From positions 1,064,465 to 1,128,464 of the forward strand of contig CM057149.1 of the NCBI GenBank assembly GCA_029964075.1: a DNA stretch of 64,000 bases, given 5' to 3'. The notes below the pieces were generated by a model, which worked only from the letters and a program-made list of their open reading frames with translations, had not been told where the DNA came from and made no database searches. The stretch is from Patiria pectinifera. Its lineage: Eukaryota; Echinodermata; Asteroidea; Valvatida; Asterinidae. Shown piece after piece: positions 11,290 through 22,573 of this stretch. Each line of letters opens with the position of its first letter. Position 1 is the first letter of the stretch. A program made the translations under genes and the position numbers.

Positions 11290-11760
11290 CTCTATGACGT
11301 GATGAGCACATGATGATGTCACTTCAAATTTCATCTAAACACATCACATTTTAGGTTCGGCACATATTATGTTAAATTCAAATCGAACATATAGTTCTGT
11401 AGATATAGGCCTTTAATAAAAAAAATGCCCCTTTAATGAACGTCACATAACATTTGATGTCTTGATGACATCACTTGAATTTTCATCCAGATGTGGGTAC
11501 ATACCCAGTTAAAATCCAATCGGCCCTATAGTTCTGCAAATAACCAGTATAGGCCTTAGAAAATTGCCTTTCAAATGTGAAGTCACATGACATGTGATGA
11601 CGTCATGATCATGTCACCTGTAGCACATCCTTGTGTATGTGCATACCAAGTTTCAACCCCATTGGACTTGTACTTCCGAAGTTATAGTGGTTTGAAAAAT
11701 GCACATTTAATATGACGTCACGTGACAAATGATGACGTCACTGTTACGAAAATCGACGGG
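11290..11760 (-). repeat. TGACGTCA-rich repeat, tandem and inverted orientation
   Basis: Three degenerate units of roughly 140-150 bp. Each has an ACCAAGTTTCAACCCCATTGG-like segment, a TATAGTTCTG-like segment and a GTGACATGTGATGACGTCATG-like segment. Orientation is opposite to the 3.4- and 60-kb copies. Confidence 0.75.
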
Positions 11761-13331
11761 AACCATCTTTGGCTGCTGGTCTAAGTGTCTGCAAAGTCTC
11801 AAGTCAATAAGACATATGAAAATGCCAAAGTGTATGGTTTGAAGAAAAACATGTACAAAAACCTATGGAGGAAAACCAACTCTGTCCAAGTCAACTCAGT
11901 TCCAAGATTACTTGATTGATTTTGCACAATAGCTACATAGCACTATGGGATGGAAAAACAGGCCTTTTCTCTTCCCACAATGCTGTTAGCCTAAAAAAAA
12001 AACTTCTGCTTCTGGTTACCCTACCTACCCTATTTTGACAGCCCAGAACCTAATTATATTAGGGGGGGGGGGGAAGAGAGAAAAAAACCAACCCCACAAA
12101 TTCATCAATTACTAGGTTTTAACCTTGACTACATGCAGACACCCCACAAAAAATCCCCCCTAAAAATGTACCTACATATCTATCTTTTTTCAAATGCTGT
12201 GTAATTAGAAGCAGAACAGAACAGTTTGGCCTTATTACCATTGTTCATGGCCAGGCCCACAAAATGCTCTAATAGCTTCAAATTGGAGGGCATACAAATA
12301 TTGACTTGGCCCACGCAGGCAGTTTACTAAGAGATGAAACTGGCGTATGGCAAAAAAAATCAGAAAATAGGCCGGACAAAAATAAGTGTCCGAAATCTGG
12401 GTGCGCTGCAGTTACATACATGCACATGTAGCATGTACAATACACTTCATGCCCAATTTCCGGACACTGACTCCTCCTTCATTTTCAATTCCAACAAAAT
12501 TTTACAATGAAAAAAATAATAAGGTCAGTCATCAACAAATAAGTTCACTTCTTACTTGAGGAAGTCGAGGAAAAAGTCCAACAGACAAGGGCACTGTTCA
12601 TGGTGCTTCAATCATGTCCATGATTCAACTCCACTACTCCTCTTGTGTGGAGAAAAATCACGTATGTGGGGAAAAATCAGGCATTATCGTCTTTCTCTTC
12701 CAACAAATGCCAGTGAAATGTTTCACTAATGCTCTCTTCGCTATCCTCGAGATAATCATCATGATTTTTAAAGCATTGCATTTTGTACAAGTAAATCTGA
12801 AACCTCCGAAAATTGCACAACATAAATGGATTTTATCCACTGGATCGTTCAGGAGGCGACGCGTTCCTGACCGGCCATGTGCTAGCGGCCGCGGATGGTG
12901 CGGTACATATGCTGGTGGTTCCGTTGCATATCATTGTGTGCAGCTGTACATGCACGCATCACACTGTATTACTGTGTGACACAGTGATTTTTCCATGTCA
13001 CATGTCAATGTTCAACCTTTTGTCCAGCCGAAAAAGGCTCCAATCAGTGATGGCCTGTGTTTCTACCGTTGAAACAGTCCAATAACGACTGGTGAAAGAG
13101 ATTAAAACTACGTTCCCAATGATTTCAACGTGCCATTTCCATCAACTTTTCATTGACTTTTTTCGAAATTATGATTGAAATAAAATGACATTTTGTGGAA
13201 AAATCGTTACAAAATCAAATTTTGTGGGACACATTGTAAGAAAATCTGAAAATTTGCTGGAAAATTCAAAAAGTTGAATTTCGGATTAAAATCAGAAAAG
13301 TTTCATCTCTGTTTACTGCTCTGCATCTGAT
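11761..13331. other. No gene recognised
   Basis: Intronic position relative to the host gene. It contains a G run (12061-12073), AT-rich DNA and one short CpG-rich patch (12845-12905, with GCTAGCGGCCGCGG) that could be an old exon or promoter, but no protein similarity is apparent on either strand. Confidence 0.35.
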
Positions 13332-14432
13332 TTATGGTTCTGCACCCTTTGCTAATAATACTGGAAGGATATATGTGAAATAGAAATACATGTAGTCTAG
13401 CTTACACTTGTATTCCACAAACAATGATTCACTGAAGTGGATTCTTCCCAGGTGAAAGTCATTTTGGGTCCACACAAAAAAGTCACACAACTTTGCCCCC
13501 ATCAGTCCCATCTGTCCCATGACTTGAACATAGTAGGCATGGATCTCCTTCAACTTGTACAGCCCTTCTGTATAAAGGCCCTGTCACACTTTCACGTCCA
13601 TGCATGGCGTTCATGTTATGTTGTTGAAATTCTTAAAAATGTAACAAAATGCCATGAAGGATTCATGGTGCCAGTGGCTTGCAATGCATCTCTGTGAAGT
13701 CCACCGAAAGTCTATGACATCCGTGTAGCGTTCTATAACGTCTTAAAGAGGTCTTCATGAGGCATTTTATTTCGAAGAGTCCCTACTGAGGTGTTTCGTT
13801 TGCATCGTACACTATACGATCTGCAGAATAACTCAAATGAACACATGATGGATTGATGGTTATGCCAACTGGGTAGATATTATTGTTTGTTTTGTCTGCA
13901 TATATGCTCTTGCAGCTTCAACTTCCGAGGCAATGCCTTGTGCCATTGCTGCAGTTTGGACCTTCTTCTTTGTTGCTAGCTGCTTTGCCAGTTTTTCCCC
14001 ATCACCTCTTCTTCCAGTGATGAAGACGGAGGCTGTCACCCAGTTTTCTCTCAACTGATGCCATTTCGGGCATTCACTTTGCTTTCTGGTAAGTTCTTCA
14101 CACTCATGGCTCTGCTCCAAAGTGACACTGAGGCCATCCAAAAATGCAGTGTCGCTTTGATTCAGTGGACCGTGACAGTACTGAGGAAGACAAGGATACT
14201 CTATACGTGGTAAGTCTGGAGCACTGTCAATCTTGTAGTGCACTACTTGATAAACAGTGCGACCACATGCTGGCAGAATCCTTTGCCTACAACACAGGAA
14301 CACTCGTGTGCCAAGAGCTGAACTGATGATCCAGAAAAGAGAAGAATTTGAGTTTTATGTGGTGGCTCATTCTTCTTCTGTGAACGGAACACTTTCAATC
14401 TGACAAGGAATCCAGATGTAACTTTTTTCTCT
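13332..14432 (-). pseudogene. SWIM zinc finger + YqaJ-type nuclease gene, broken
   Basis: Starts after a TTCTTTCAG acceptor-like site. The first part has a SWIM-type zinc-binding pattern, CSC followed by GFCQHVVAL. A frame change at the TTT run near 14237 leads into a YqaJ-like segment: KWHQLRENWVTAS, LATKKKVQTAAM and EVEAARAYM, then after another frame change an EIKC motif of the nuclease core. A UAG stop lies just before the EIKC segment. The last part (13332-13553) has AYYVQVMGQMGL and KLCDFFVW, matching the usual C-terminal core. SWIM+YqaJ proteins are numerous, often mobile-like, genes in invertebrates; YqaJ domains are lambda-exonuclease-like. With two or more frameshifts and a stop it is most likely dead. 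A minus-strand segment at 14650-14752 may be an upstream exon remnant. Confidence 0.75.
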
Positions 14433-14979
14433 GAAAGAATTAACACACAAAAAATGTATTGCCATGAATTGAGTCACAATATACGACAGACATTTACTAC
14501 CCAGGTAGGTCGGGGAACCCCCACCCCGACACACAACAAAGAATTTATACAACAATTATAGTAATAATAATTTCCTACATTTCTACATGTCATAAACAAA
14601 TCTGACGCCCCCGCCCCCCACAAAAAAACAAAAAACAAAAAAAAAACATTCCTGGTTGCACCCCAGGGAGCAGGAGCAATTAAATTTGGTTCAGTTTTAC
14701 ATGCAAATCCATCATGTCTATTTTCTGGGAAGACTGCAGCATCCCAACTCAACTTTGTTGGTTGACTTATGGTTGTGTACTAAGTCTAAGGACAGTTGAG
14801 TGCAATTTCAAAGTAATTTCCATAAATAAAATTGGAAAAATATTTAACTCCTATACTGACTCTCCTACTGTCCTAGAATAATAATAATATTTTGTTCACA
14901 ATCCCTGACCTTCACTGAGATCACAATTTCACAAATAATCAAAGAAATTGGAGACAGGACGCGACATTCCTGTACAATT
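14433..14979. other. Possible upstream exon of the nuclease pseudogene
   Basis: The minus strand around 14650-14752 is open with a segment FPENRHDGFACKTEP that is not low complexity, but no domain is recognised. The rest is AT-rich with a C-rich run near 14600-14620. Confidence 0.25.
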
Positions 14980-15240
14980 TTAACTTATAAGATTTTATAA
15001 GATTCTTATAAGAATCTTATAAGAATCTTATAAGAATCTTGTAAATGAGTAAGAATCTTATAAGATTCTTACAAGTGAGTAAGAATATGGTAAGATTCTT
15101 ATAACATATTTTCAAGTCAGAATTTCTTCTGATAACTTCTTATTGTTCCTAAGGAATTTTTATAAGAGACCAAAGTTTGAGTAAGAATGTTAAAGAATTC
15201 TTATAAGAAACCCTTTGAGTAAGAACTTGGTAGGGGGTCT
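14980..15240. repeat. TTATAAGATTC / GAATCTTATAA array, left
   Basis: A degenerate array of a self-complementary unit about 11-12 bp long (CTTATAAGAATCTTATAAG). A second and longer array of the same unit lies at 17505-17815, flanking a LINE remnant. The unit can pair within and between arrays. Confidence 0.85.
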
Positions 15241-16059
15241 CTATAAGAAACTTTGTCAGGAAGTATTGTGTTACATAAGCTGGCTGCTTATGGGCCACAA
15301 GTAGGTCACATGACACAGTGACCTTGCATTCCAGAGATAAACAGTCAGTGTGGGAAATTTGAAATTTGCAGTCAGTATTAAGTGCAGCAGTGTTGAGTAC
15401 ACATACATGTACTGGCTTGCAACCGAGGACAAAAACTGTATAAAACTGGGTCAAAATTGTGGATATATTTCCTGACATGGCCTTTGGACATAATTTTTTG
15501 TTCAGGTACTCACTTAACCTGTATATTACATCCAAAATACATGTGTGCTGGACCAATATCTGGATATTTGGAAGTCTCTGGAAATATTGCTGTCAAGAAT
15601 TGTCAAGAGTCAACGCTCTCAAGCTGTTTGCATGATCATGTTGTGCACTGCAACTGGTAAGTCTTCGTGTACATGTACATGTACATGGGCATGTATAATA
15701 CATTGTGTACATTAAGGACACTATTTAATTCTTTGTGTTAATACAGTACTGTGCTTTGACTGCATTTACACGAATCAGGTATCTTTCAAATGACAAATTA
15801 TCTTAAGCATGTTAAGCATGGAAAGAGATTTGAAAAAAATAAAACAACTTGATGCTTAATGCTCAGTTTATTGATTAACTTCTGGTCATGCATAATCTAA
15901 TACCGGTACTCTAAAAAATTGAAACCTTGTTTTGACATTACATTAAAATTATATATTAATGAATTTTAAGTATTCTGGGTTTTTTTTCAATGCAGATAGA
16001 GCGAAATTGTAATAACATGATTGTGGTGGACTACATCCTTAGGCAAAGTCTCGATTCCA
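15241..16059. other. Unassigned DNA between array and LINE remnant
   Basis: Contains a minus-strand open stretch of about 135 codons at 15149-15556 without similarity to known proteins; the 5' part of that frame is simply the TTATAAG array. An ACATGTACATGTACATGG run lies at 15670-15688. Confidence 0.35.
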
Positions 16060-16920
16060 TCCACGACAAAGGTCTTTAACCATCAAGAAGAAGAAATCAA
16101 GACGTCATCAAAGCCTGCATCTCACTGATCTTGACTACGCGGAGGATCCGGCCCTCACGGCTGATCAACTGTGTGATGCTCAAGACCTGTTAACATCTCT
16201 TGAGAATGCTGCATCCAAGGTCAGCCTGTTTCTTAGTGCAAAGAAGACCGAGTACATGACCATCAGTAAGGATGAGAGCCACTACCCAAATTACACCAGT
16301 GACGGCACCCAACATAGAGAGGTCAGTGATTTCAGGTACCTTGGGTCATAATGTTGCCGACAGTAAGAAGGACTTCTTCACTCGCAAAGGAATAGCTTGG
16401 AGTGCCTGTAACAAGCTTCATAACATCTGGCAATCAAGTATAGCACAATCAACAAAGCTGGCCTTCTTCAGAGCCTGTGTGGAGAGCATTCTTCTCTATG
16501 GAGATGAAACCTGGACCATGAAGAAGGAGCTTTAAGATCGCCTTGATGGCATATACACCAGGCTTCTTGAGTTTGCAGAACATCTCATGGCATGAGGACA
16601 GGACTAAAGAACAGATTTACGGAAACATTCCACCTATCTCTGCAATTGTTGCTCAACAATGAGTTCACTTTTCTGGCCACTACCGTACTGTAAACCAGGT
16701 CATATCTGATGGTATTATGTTGGAGACTTCCATGCCCTAATAGAGAACGAAGACCCAGCTTCAACTACATTGATGTGATTGGCAGAGACACACAACAATG
16801 CCCAATGTGAAATTGAAGACCTTCCATACACAATGAGGGATAATTTGACACCTGGTGTGGCATTGTGAACAAGATCTCGGTTGCGACCGCTAGATGATGA
16901 TGATGATGATGAATTTGATA
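16060..16920 (+). pseudogene. Non-LTR retrotransposon RT, C-terminal remnant
   Basis: Translated in shifting plus-strand frames, it shows LTDLDYADDPAL (the polymerase Y-A-D-D motif), SAKKTEYM, FRYLGS, then FFRACVESILLYGDETWTM, a segment characteristic of the RT C-terminal region of many invertebrate LINEs. Further weaker matches continue to a stop near 16893 that is followed by a (TGA)n tract at 16897-16913, which would be the 3' tail. Only the last part of the RT and the region after it survive, with frameshifts. A simple-repeat tail without poly(A) suits RTE-like elements, but the clade is not certain. Confidence 0.75.
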
Positions 16921-16954
16921 TTCAATTGTCAACAAATATCTACATGTACACACA

Positions 16955-17105
16955 TTACCAAGTGTGTATTTGCCTGCAATCAGGGACCCCTATTGTCTCC
17001 CTTGTGTTTGTACTCTGACTTTTCAGGGAGAACTATATAGCTCTCACATGTTTTGTACATGATTGTAAATTGGGGACCCTATTGTCCTCTATTGTTCCAC
17101 ATCCC
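16955..17105 (+). repeat. Dispersed repeat, second copy (inverted)
   Basis: Reverse-oriented relative of 4921-5075, sharing GCAATCAGGGACCCC, ACATGTTTTGTACATGAT, AATTGGGGACCC and CCTCTATTGTTC. Confidence 0.65.
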
Positions 17106-17504
17106 ATACTGAATGGAAAAACGAACTAACGTATGCAAGATTCTGCATTTTGGAAGATGTTAAGTACCTTTTTTGGAATGTTTTATAGATCAGATGACTG
17201 GTTCTGATCACTTTATTTAACGTGTGGTAAAACCAAACAAAAAGAATTATTGTATTTCAACTTTTCCTCTGCAAGCTGTTAATTATATGATCAGTTTAAT
17301 GTGTTGTTTTGTCCTGAAACAAACAAACTGCAAGTATTAAATTAACTCTTTTAGCCTACTTTTACTGTCCTGGCATCCATTAATTGTTAGTGTCATTTTT
17401 TTAAATATTTATTTCATCAGCAAACACAAGATCGTTTTGTTAGTCATGGGTTTTCATAGATGTTTAGTAACAAGCATGTCTATTTATGATGTAGGTTTTT
17501 AAGA
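17106..17504. other. AT-rich spacer
   Basis: No coding potential or recognised repeat. It lies between the dispersed repeat and the right TTATAAG array. Confidence 0.4.
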
Positions 17505-17815
17505 AAAGTATTACAATATTTTTACAATTTTATAAGATGTTTAACAATCTTGTAAGATTTTAAAAATTTTATAAGATTTTTATAAGATTCTGTGACTATT
17601 CTTATAAGATTCTTATAAGATTCTTATAAGATTCTGATAAGAAAATTTTGTACAAGAATTCTTACAAGAATCTTATAAGAATCTTATAAGAATCTTATAA
17701 GAATCTTATAAGATCTTACTAATTTGCATATAAAATAATTATAAGAATCTTAAAAGATTCTTATAAGAAGGTACTCAGATTCTTATAAGATTCTTACAAG
17801 ATTCTTATAAAATGA
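17505..17815. repeat. TTATAAGATTC / GAATCTTATAA array, right
   Basis: More regular than the left array, with runs of CTTATAAGATT then switching to AAGAATCTTATAAG. The change of orientation inside the array makes it a long potential hairpin. Confidence 0.85.
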
Positions 17816-19787
17816 CGACAGAGTCTGGATCCCAGCTCAGTCGGGCCCAGCGGCGCTAGGCGTGATGTACAGCCTCGCTTCTGACCATCGGCCATGTTAC
17901 CGTTAAAATGGTGTATTGGACTTCAACTTTTCAAATCAGACAAATTTTTTGAAAATTTAACCAAAATACCACATATTATGCATGTACGGACAGACGCCGC
18001 AGGCGATGACAGTACAGGCAGTGTCTGGGCTGAGGGGTAAAAACCCAATCCAATTAGGCTATGCACTCTTTTCAAATGAATCCTTTAATTTTGTTGGTTG
18101 TTAATTTGTGTCTCAAAGAAACCCTCACCAGCCAGCCTACTGACCGGAAGGGGGGGGAGGTATTTAGCCCCCAAATATTTTCTAAAGACTGCCCTTTTTC
18201 ATTGAAATGCCCATTTTCCCTGGCGCTCCCCCCCCCCAAAAATATTTAGTGTGAATAATGGTCGGTTTTCAACAGCGCCTCCACCGACAGTTGGTACCAG
18301 CCCCCCCCCCTTTTGATTTTATGGAGACCAAGTGTCCACCAAAAAAAAAAAAAATGCTTACATTTTACCATGGATGTGCAAGTGCTCTTTTAAAAAATAT
18401 TGACCCTCCCAATCAAAATGACCGTACCTTGCCACTGCTGGCATTCCTAAAGCAATGGGCCCATTCAAAGAATTCCTACCTGTGGCCTATTTATCTACGA
18501 AAAAAATTTGTTAGTTAGCTGTCAATCATTGTCTGTTTTTTTTTTCTTCTTCAAATTACTGGAAACATATTTGAAAAGATACTGCAATTTTTCTCCCATG
18601 GTTGATTTGATTCCTCTTGTGCTAATAATGCATGCATAAACGTGAAATTACACTAAAGAACTGGAAGTAAATGCAAAATAAAATCTATTTCATAGGACTT
18701 TTTGCCTTTTTCTCCCCGGTAATTGTTTTTTATGATAAACCACCTTCAAAACTTTTAAAAGCTCTTAACATTTCCTTATACATTCTAGAGTTGAATGAAA
18801 TATTCTTGTGCTCTAATTCTTAAATGAAGAAAGAATACTGACCGTTAATTCATCATACATGTACCTCATCAATTAAAGAGACCAGAAAATAAGTTTCAGA
18901 AATGTACTTAATAAATTACATTGTCTTACTTTCATAGCAGAATGATTAAATATCTTTCAAATATGTCAAATTCATGAACTCAAAACCAATTCTCCAATAG
19001 ATTCCAGTGGGAAATTTAACATGATTATTGTCGTGTGTTCCCCTTGTTTTTGAAGAAGTACATTTTAAAATACTCACGGCCTTTAAAGGCAATGTACAAC
19101 ATCTGCTTTTGCTGTAATTTTCAGAAATAAATGGATTCAGGGGAATAGTATGTTAAAGCAAATATTGTTACACTGACTTAGTTGTTCATAGATGCTGGAA
19201 AACCAAGAAAACCAATCACGTTCTTGTAGTCTGGTTCTCTGACCCCACTTAGGATGAAACGAAGCAATTTATAGACGTTGTGGAATTATAAGGTCAGAGA
19301 ATCAGTCTAGCTAGTTTGTATACCTCTTCACAGGTGTGTAATCAACTGCAAAGAAAATGCAGAATAACTAATATGAAAAATTACGAGCAGTTTTAAAAAA
19401 AAGGCCAGTTTTCTCCAATGCTGAATAACACTTTACTTTAAAAAAATGTGAGCACACCAGGAGCCATGATTGTACAGGATGCTTTAAGACTGTCATTGCC
19501 TAACAGTCCATTAAAAAAAAATCATGGTAATTTGATCATTTTGTTTTTTGATGTTTGCAAATGTTGTACCTTCCCTTTAAGTTTAATATAGTTCTATATT
19601 TACTCTAGGTGAAACTATTTTACCGATATATTGCTACTAATGTTTGTTCACTTCCCAAAGAAAACACCCCCCCAAAAAAATATTTTGTCCCTTTTTCCCC
19701 CAAGATATTATAAGAAAAGAATGATTATACTTTTAGCCCACAATTTACTGAAAACCTAAACTATTAGCCTGTAGATTGTGAAGTGAT
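17816..19787. other. No gene recognised
   Basis: AT-rich intronic DNA with homopolymer C runs at 18227-18236 and 18301-18311. Short open frames here are interrupted and low complexity. No TIR pair was recognised. Confidence 0.4.
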
Positions 19788-19800
19788 TTCAGTACTGTAT

Positions 19801-19975
19801 GGGCGGCCATTAGCGAAAAAAAAAACAACCAAATATAAAACAAAACCACAACATTAAACGAAAAAACAGAGAAATATACGAAACAACTCAGAAATAAACG
19901 ACCAACTCAGAAATAAATTAACAATTCAGAAATAAACGAACAACTCAGAAATAAACGAACAACTAAAATTCTATT
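19801..19975 (+). repeat. AACTCAGAAATAAACGAAC array, left arm start
   Basis: After the terminal GGGCGGCCATTAG and an A-rich stretch come repeated AAATAAACGAACAACTCAG-like units of 16-19 bp. The same units resume at 26383, 26605-26730 and 27615-27672. Confidence 0.85.
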
Positions 19976-20568
19976 CAATTCAAAGACAGTTATTTCCATT
20001 GCACCGATTCACAACAAGCAAAATAAACAAAATATTAAAACATTAGGTAAGCATGCAATAACAGAATAATAATGGTGAAAATGGAGGCAGGCCCTGGTAA
20101 GCATGTGCTTGTGTTGGGGAAGCCTTGGACAAAGATTGGACGAAACAGTCAGACAGGACAAAGGAACAAAAATAAACACACAAAGAAACAGATAATTATA
20201 TGGTTACGATGTAAAACAGTAATGTAATAATAAAGTGTACGTAATAACAGCAAATATATAAGAACGTCGATATTTCTAATTAATTCAACAAATACATTTT
20301 AAGTTTACGTTGGAATGAGCCAAGAGAGGGAGAACGCCTAATAATGTCAGGTAGCATATTTCAATTAATGGCTCCGGAATATTGAATGCTACGCTGAAAC
20401 AGTTGTGTTCTATGGGCGGGGATATGTAGGTTTGTTAAAGATCTAGTGTTGTGGTTATGTACATTATAATTGAATTGAAAGAAAGTTTGGAAGTGGTTGG
20501 GAAGTTGTTTGTTGCAGTATTTGGATGTAACCCCAACCCAAAAAAGAGGTCTTGGGTTATAGTGTTTG

Positions 20569-20668
20569 TGATATTTCAAGTGTGTAACTTGGAGGTTTTG
20601 TTGGACTGATCAAGACAGACGAACAGTACTATTGTGGTACAAAATGAATGGCTATGAATACTACATCA
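20569..20668 (-). repeat. 3' LTR of gypsy element
   Basis: Bounded on the minus strand by TGATGTAGTATTCAT after a purine tract and by GAAATATCA at the outer end. About 70 bp match the other LTR (ACCACAATAGTACTGTTCG and CCTCCAAGTTA...). The 30 bp nearest the internal region do not match the other copy. Confidence 0.7.
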
Positions 20669-20682
20669 CTCCCTTTTTTTGG
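20669..20682 (-). promoter_or_regulatory. Polypurine tract of gypsy element
   Basis: The minus strand reads AAAAAAAGGGAG directly before the TGATGTAG LTR start, the expected place for plus-strand priming in an LTR element. Confidence 0.55.
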
Positions 20683-20931
20683 AACATGAAAACAATCAGG
20701 AATGCCAAAGTTGTTTGTTTTTGGTAGGCGCTGTGTGCTTGTTCAAACAAAGGAGGTTTAGGTCAAAACAGTGAAAACACGTTATATAAGATCAAAACAG
20801 TTACATGAAGCTTACGCAGTTATATCAAAACGGTTACATGTTAAAATCAAAACGGTTACATGTATATACAAGTTCAAACTGTCACGATTGAAACCAAGTG
20901 TTCTCTGGTGTTAGTAGTTTGAGTGGCCAAG

Positions 20932-22116
20932 TTATTTCACAGTATAGTCTTTGAAACGCGCTGGTGGGTGGCGTGCTCGAGGTGGGTTTCTGCGTGGTGC
21001 TTGATTGGGTGTTTGGGTAGGTGTATCAGACATGTCATCCAGGTCAGACTCATCTGAGTCATGTGATGGTTGAGGTTGATCATTGATGCGCTTGAAGCGA
21101 GAAATGTTGCGAGTCACTCTGTGAGACCCGCGTCGAGCAGTGATCATGGATCCTTGCGTGTCGGTGACGGTGTAGGGTTGAAGGTGATATGGTGTTTGGT
21201 CCTTTGCAACCATACCATCGCGGCGGATGAGAACTGTGTCACCCACGGTGATGTTTTTGTGTTTGGCGTGTTCACGCTTGTCCCCGTATGCCTTCATGGC
21301 AGCCTTTCGACGTTTGTCTTTGCGTTTGGCGTTGGGATTGGGAGTCGTTCGTGTAGTCTCCGGAAGGCGAGTGCGCATTGGCCTACCAAAGAGAAGTGTT
21401 GCAGGAGGGGTGCCTGTGGCCACGTGTGGGGTTGCGCGGTAGTTTCGAAGGAACTGGAAGAGGGTTTGCTTCCACGGCTTGTGGTCAGCAATGGCGGTGC
21501 GATAGGTCTTCTTTAGAGTTTGCATAAACCGCTCGACCTCTCCATTTGCGCGTGGCCAACGAGGCGTGACTTTGCGGTGCTTGAAGCCTAGGTAGTCCGC
21601 AAAGTTGGTGAACTCTCCACTGTTGAATGGTGGGCCATTGTCCGTGCGTACGACTTGTGGCACACCGAACGTTGCCAATATGCGATCAAGTTTCGGGATG
21701 ACTGCGCGTGCTGATGTAGATGAGACGATTTCAATCTCTGGCAACCTGCTGTAGTCATCAATGACGACTAGGATGTGCTCACCAGAAGGGAGGTCACAGA
21801 AGTCAACACTGACCTCAAGCCATGGACCGTTGGGGAGCGGCGACATTTGTAGTGGAGCGCGTGTAGTGTCCACTGTCGAAGCTTGGCACGGCAGGCAGTC
21901 GTGGATGGTTTGGTCAACCAGACGATCAATGCCAGGGAACCATATTTTCTCACGCAGCAGTTGTTTGGTTTTGGTTATTCCCTGGTGTCCCTCATGGGCG
22001 ATGTTGATGACTGTTTGCTGGAGAGTTTGGGGAACGACAATACGGTGTCTGCGGAGTAGGAGATCGCGATTTGCGGTTGTGGTAAGCTCGGCACGTATCT
22101 TGTGTAAGCTTCGCAC
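20932..22116 (-). CDS. Ty3/gypsy integrase, 394 codons
   Basis: The frame holds an N-terminal HHCC zinc-binding region (HEGHQG then CLPCQAS), followed by the DDE catalytic core. The first Asp is in VSVDFCDLPSG, the second in VRTDNGPPFNSGEF, and the Glu in RANGEVERF. A C-terminal basic, Pro-rich tail follows. Function in the family: joins the element's cDNA to host DNA. This domain is uninterrupted, the best preserved part of the element. It starts inside what would be a continuous pol, so the frame start is the point where the upstream frame is lost, not a true initiation site. Confidence 0.9.
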   Translation of the reverse strand: MRSLHKIRAELTTTANRDLLLRRHRIVVPQTLQQTVINIAHEGHQGITKTKQLLREKIWFPGIDRLVDQTIHDCLPCQASTVDTTRAPLQMSPLPNGPWLEVSVDFCDLPSGEHILVVIDDYSRLPEIEIVSSTSARAVIPKLDRILATFGVPQVVRTDNGPPFNSGEFTNFADYLGFKHRKVTPRWPRANGEVERFMQTLKKTYRTAIADHKPWKQTLFQFLRNYRATPHVATGTPPATLLFGRPMRTRLPETTRTTPNPNAKRKDKRRKAAMKAYGDKREHAKHKNITVGDTVLIRRDGMVAKDQTPYHLQPYTVTDTQGSMITARRGSHRVTRNISRFKRINDQPQPSHDSDESDLDDMSDTPTQTPNQAPRRNPPRARHPPARFKDYTVK

Positions 22117-22161
22117 CGTGTCACTGGCTTGCTGATTGTGTGGTTGGGTGAGAAGTCTGTC

Positions 22162-22573
22162 CTAACTACCAGTGACCAATGCATTAATGCAGTTCTGGAG
22201 AACTGGATCTTGTTGTGTCGCGGTTTGGAGTTCTTCCAGCGTAACAGTTTTGGGCACAGCGTTCTCAGCGATGAAGTTGAGATGTTCTTCCGCGATCTTT
22301 TGTTCTCTGCTTGGAGCTCGGGTGTGGGGCTGGGGGTGACGTGACATGTAGTCAGCAGGGTTTAGCTTACCCGGCTGGTATTCAACAGTGTAGTTGTACG
22401 AGTGTAGTTGTAGTCGACTACGATCTCTGTCTTCTTGGTTGGGTCGTAGTACGCCATGGTGCAGCATTGCGAAACACGTTCTTGGGCTTGCTTGAGAGCC
22501 TGCTGCTGTTCAGGACCCCATGACCAAGGGACTGAGTCTTTGGTCAGTTCGCGTAGGGGTGTGGAGATGGTAG
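22162..22573 (-). pseudogene. RNase H remnant and RNase H-integrase linker
   Basis: Downstream of RT the minus strand gives WSWGPEQQQALKQAQ and a short MAYYDPTKK stretch, the start of a Ty3/gypsy RNase H. It then jumps, in another frame, to YTVEYQPGKLNPADYMSRHP, the usual end of that domain. The catalytic middle is missing, so at least about 250 bp were deleted, and a stop separates it from integrase. Confidence 0.8.

Noticed and set aside
12614..12979. 121-codon plus-strand frame with a CpG-rich part
   Set aside because: No similarity, no splice context; the frame is likely chance.
21070..21516. Plus-strand frames opposite the gypsy integrase
   Set aside because: Antisense shadows of the GC-rich coding strand without their own motifs.
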